From positions 1-55,616 of the forward strand of contig JAFLKM010000065.1 in the NCBI GenBank assembly GCA_019163335.1: a stretch of 55,616 bases of DNA. The letters run 5' to 3'. This document shows positions 54,980 through 55,616 of the stretch, in pieces; within the stretch, counting starts at the first letter, position 1, and every line of letters starts with the position of its first letter. The stretch is from Desulfobulbaceae bacterium. GTDB lineage: Bacteria; Desulfobacterota; Desulfobulbia; Desulfobulbales; Desulfocapsaceae. The position numbers were made by a program, and so were the translations under genes. The notes under the pieces were generated by a model, which saw only the letters and a list, made by a program, of their open reading frames with translations, was not told the origin of the DNA and ran no database searches.

Positions 54980-55459
54980 TTAGGAAAACATTTTCTCAAT
55001 CTGATCTGCAGTATTGGCTTCATCTATATTCCTGGCCAGGGAAATTTCTTTAACCAGAAGATTTTTTGCAGTATCCATCATCTTTCTTTCACCATAAGAA
55101 AGCTCCTTGTCAACACTCAACAGAAAAAGATCGCGTAGTACAACAGCGACCTCGAAGATAGAACCGGTCTTGATTTTTTCCATATAATCGCGATAACGCC
55201 GATTCCAGGTTTGGGCACTAATCTCGATATCCCTATCCCGCAAAATCACCATTACCTTTTCAACTTCATTTTTGTCGATAATGGCACGAAGCCCTACATT
55301 TGCACTATTACTGGTAGGAATCATAATTTTCATATCATTTTCAATGATTTTCATCACATAGAATGAATGATCTGTTCCCGCTACTGTTTGAGTCTCTATG
55401 GACTCGATCACCCCTACACCATGGGCCGGATAAACGGCCATATCGCCTGCAATAAACAC
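54980..55459 (-). CDS. carD: CarD/CdnL-family RNA polymerase-binding regulator
   Basis: A 159-residue CarD protein that binds the polymerase beta subunit and stabilises open promoters, often at rRNA genes. The N-terminal RID domain has AVYPAHGVGVIESIE and MKIMIPTSNSANVGLR; the helical C-terminal domain has the DNA-contacting WNRRYRDYMEKI. The start is GTG at 55459 after a strong AGGAGG. It leads the carD-rluD-coaE gene run. Confidence 0.94.
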   Translation of the reverse strand: MFIAGDMAVYPAHGVGVIESIETQTVAGTDHSFYVMKIIENDMKIMIPTSNSANVGLRAIIDKNEVEKVMVILRDRDIEISAQTWNRRYRDYMEKIKTGSIFEVAVVLRDLFLLSVDKELSYGERKMMDTAKNLLVKEISLARNIDEANTADQIEKMFS

Positions 55460-55498
55460 AATATCCTCCTGGTCATGATGAATGAACTACAAAAAGTC

Positions 55499-55514
55499 TT
55501 TGCGCCAGCGCAAA
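55499..55514. terminator. Small palindrome upstream of carD
   Basis: Perfect TTTGCGC-CA-GCGCAAA inverted repeat. On the minus strand a short T-run follows within a few bases, so it could end a transcript coming from the right edge. Confidence 0.35.
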
Positions 55515-55530
55515 TACCTTTAAAAAATAA

Positions 55531-55616
55531 AGTGGACCCCTGAGTCAAGACAAAAATCCATTGAGTTTAAGCTGTACATTCAACTTCAAGCGCAGCTGGT
55601 CGGCGCTGCCCCGCTT
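55531..55616 (-). mobile_element. Possible clipped end of an insertion sequence
   Basis: GTGGACCCCTGAGTCAAGACA at 55532-55552 resembles the terminal repeat of IS3-like elements (TGTCTTGAC...GGGGTCCA on the minus strand). Short minus-strand frames from the window edge end just inside it, as the 3' end of a transposase would. The rest lies outside the window. Confidence 0.25.

Overview
This window is chromosomal DNA of an anaerobic Gram-negative bacterium, most likely a Desulfobacterota member close to the Desulfobulbales. The pointers are LL-diaminopimelate aminotransferase (dapL), c7/c3-type multiheme cytochromes paired with NrfD-type quinone proteins and Tat-exported four-cluster ferredoxins, a sigma54 activator, an orphan TPR/beta-barrel outer-membrane protein, and the gene run carD-rluD-coaE / rho-rpmE-prfA-prmC-murA. 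The placement is inferred from gene content; no rRNA is present. I recognise no rRNA, tRNA or CRISPR array.

Layout. 1-3117 (minus): start of a cut-off gene, a PPC/DUF296 protein and RecD2 helicase. 3424-14287 (plus): the most unusual block. It holds a YqeY protein, a PAS histidine kinase, a sigma54 activator with receiver and PAS domains, a near-consensus -24/-12 promoter, three tiny paralogous membrane proteins, an FtsH-type protease with a CX2CX2CX2C tail, a membrane protein ending in a histidine-less copy of a kinase dimerisation domain, and a hexaheme cytochrome / NrfD / Tat ferredoxin set. 14793-16020: accessory patch with a HicAB toxin-antitoxin pair and a solitary integron gene cassette between two attC-like sites, with no integrase in view. 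16147-23442: pepN, dapL, ispH, an iron alcohol dehydrogenase and greA. 23650-30344 (minus): a 1413-residue TPR/beta-barrel protein, a DegT aminotransferase and rpoH. 30627-33065: lepA followed directly by two identical tandem copies of a 324-bp hairpin-ended non-coding element. 33168-35503 (minus): a two-CW cysteine protein, engB, hisG, hisI. 36096-42554 (plus): an FKBP isomerase and a chemosensory cluster cheA-cheW-cheB-cheR-response regulator with no receptor gene. 42642-43823 (minus): an exported double-block pentapeptide-repeat protein. 44481-47415 (plus): a second ferredoxin/hexaheme cytochrome/NrfD set with rotated gene order. 47513-55459 (minus): housekeeping genes murA to carD. The right edge may clip an insertion sequence.

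How it may work together (inference): the kinase and sigma54 activator would drive the three small membrane proteins from the promoter at 7307. The FtsH-like protease and the kinase-domain mimic, translationally coupled through an ATGA overlap, look like the quality-control and feedback arms of the same membrane response. The redox set downstream and its paralogue at 44.5 kb would move electrons between menaquinone and periplasmic cytochromes, like the Qrc complex without its molybdopterin-family subunit. A similar TGTAGC-type sequence lies upstream of both the small-protein genes and the second redox set, a hint of shared control.
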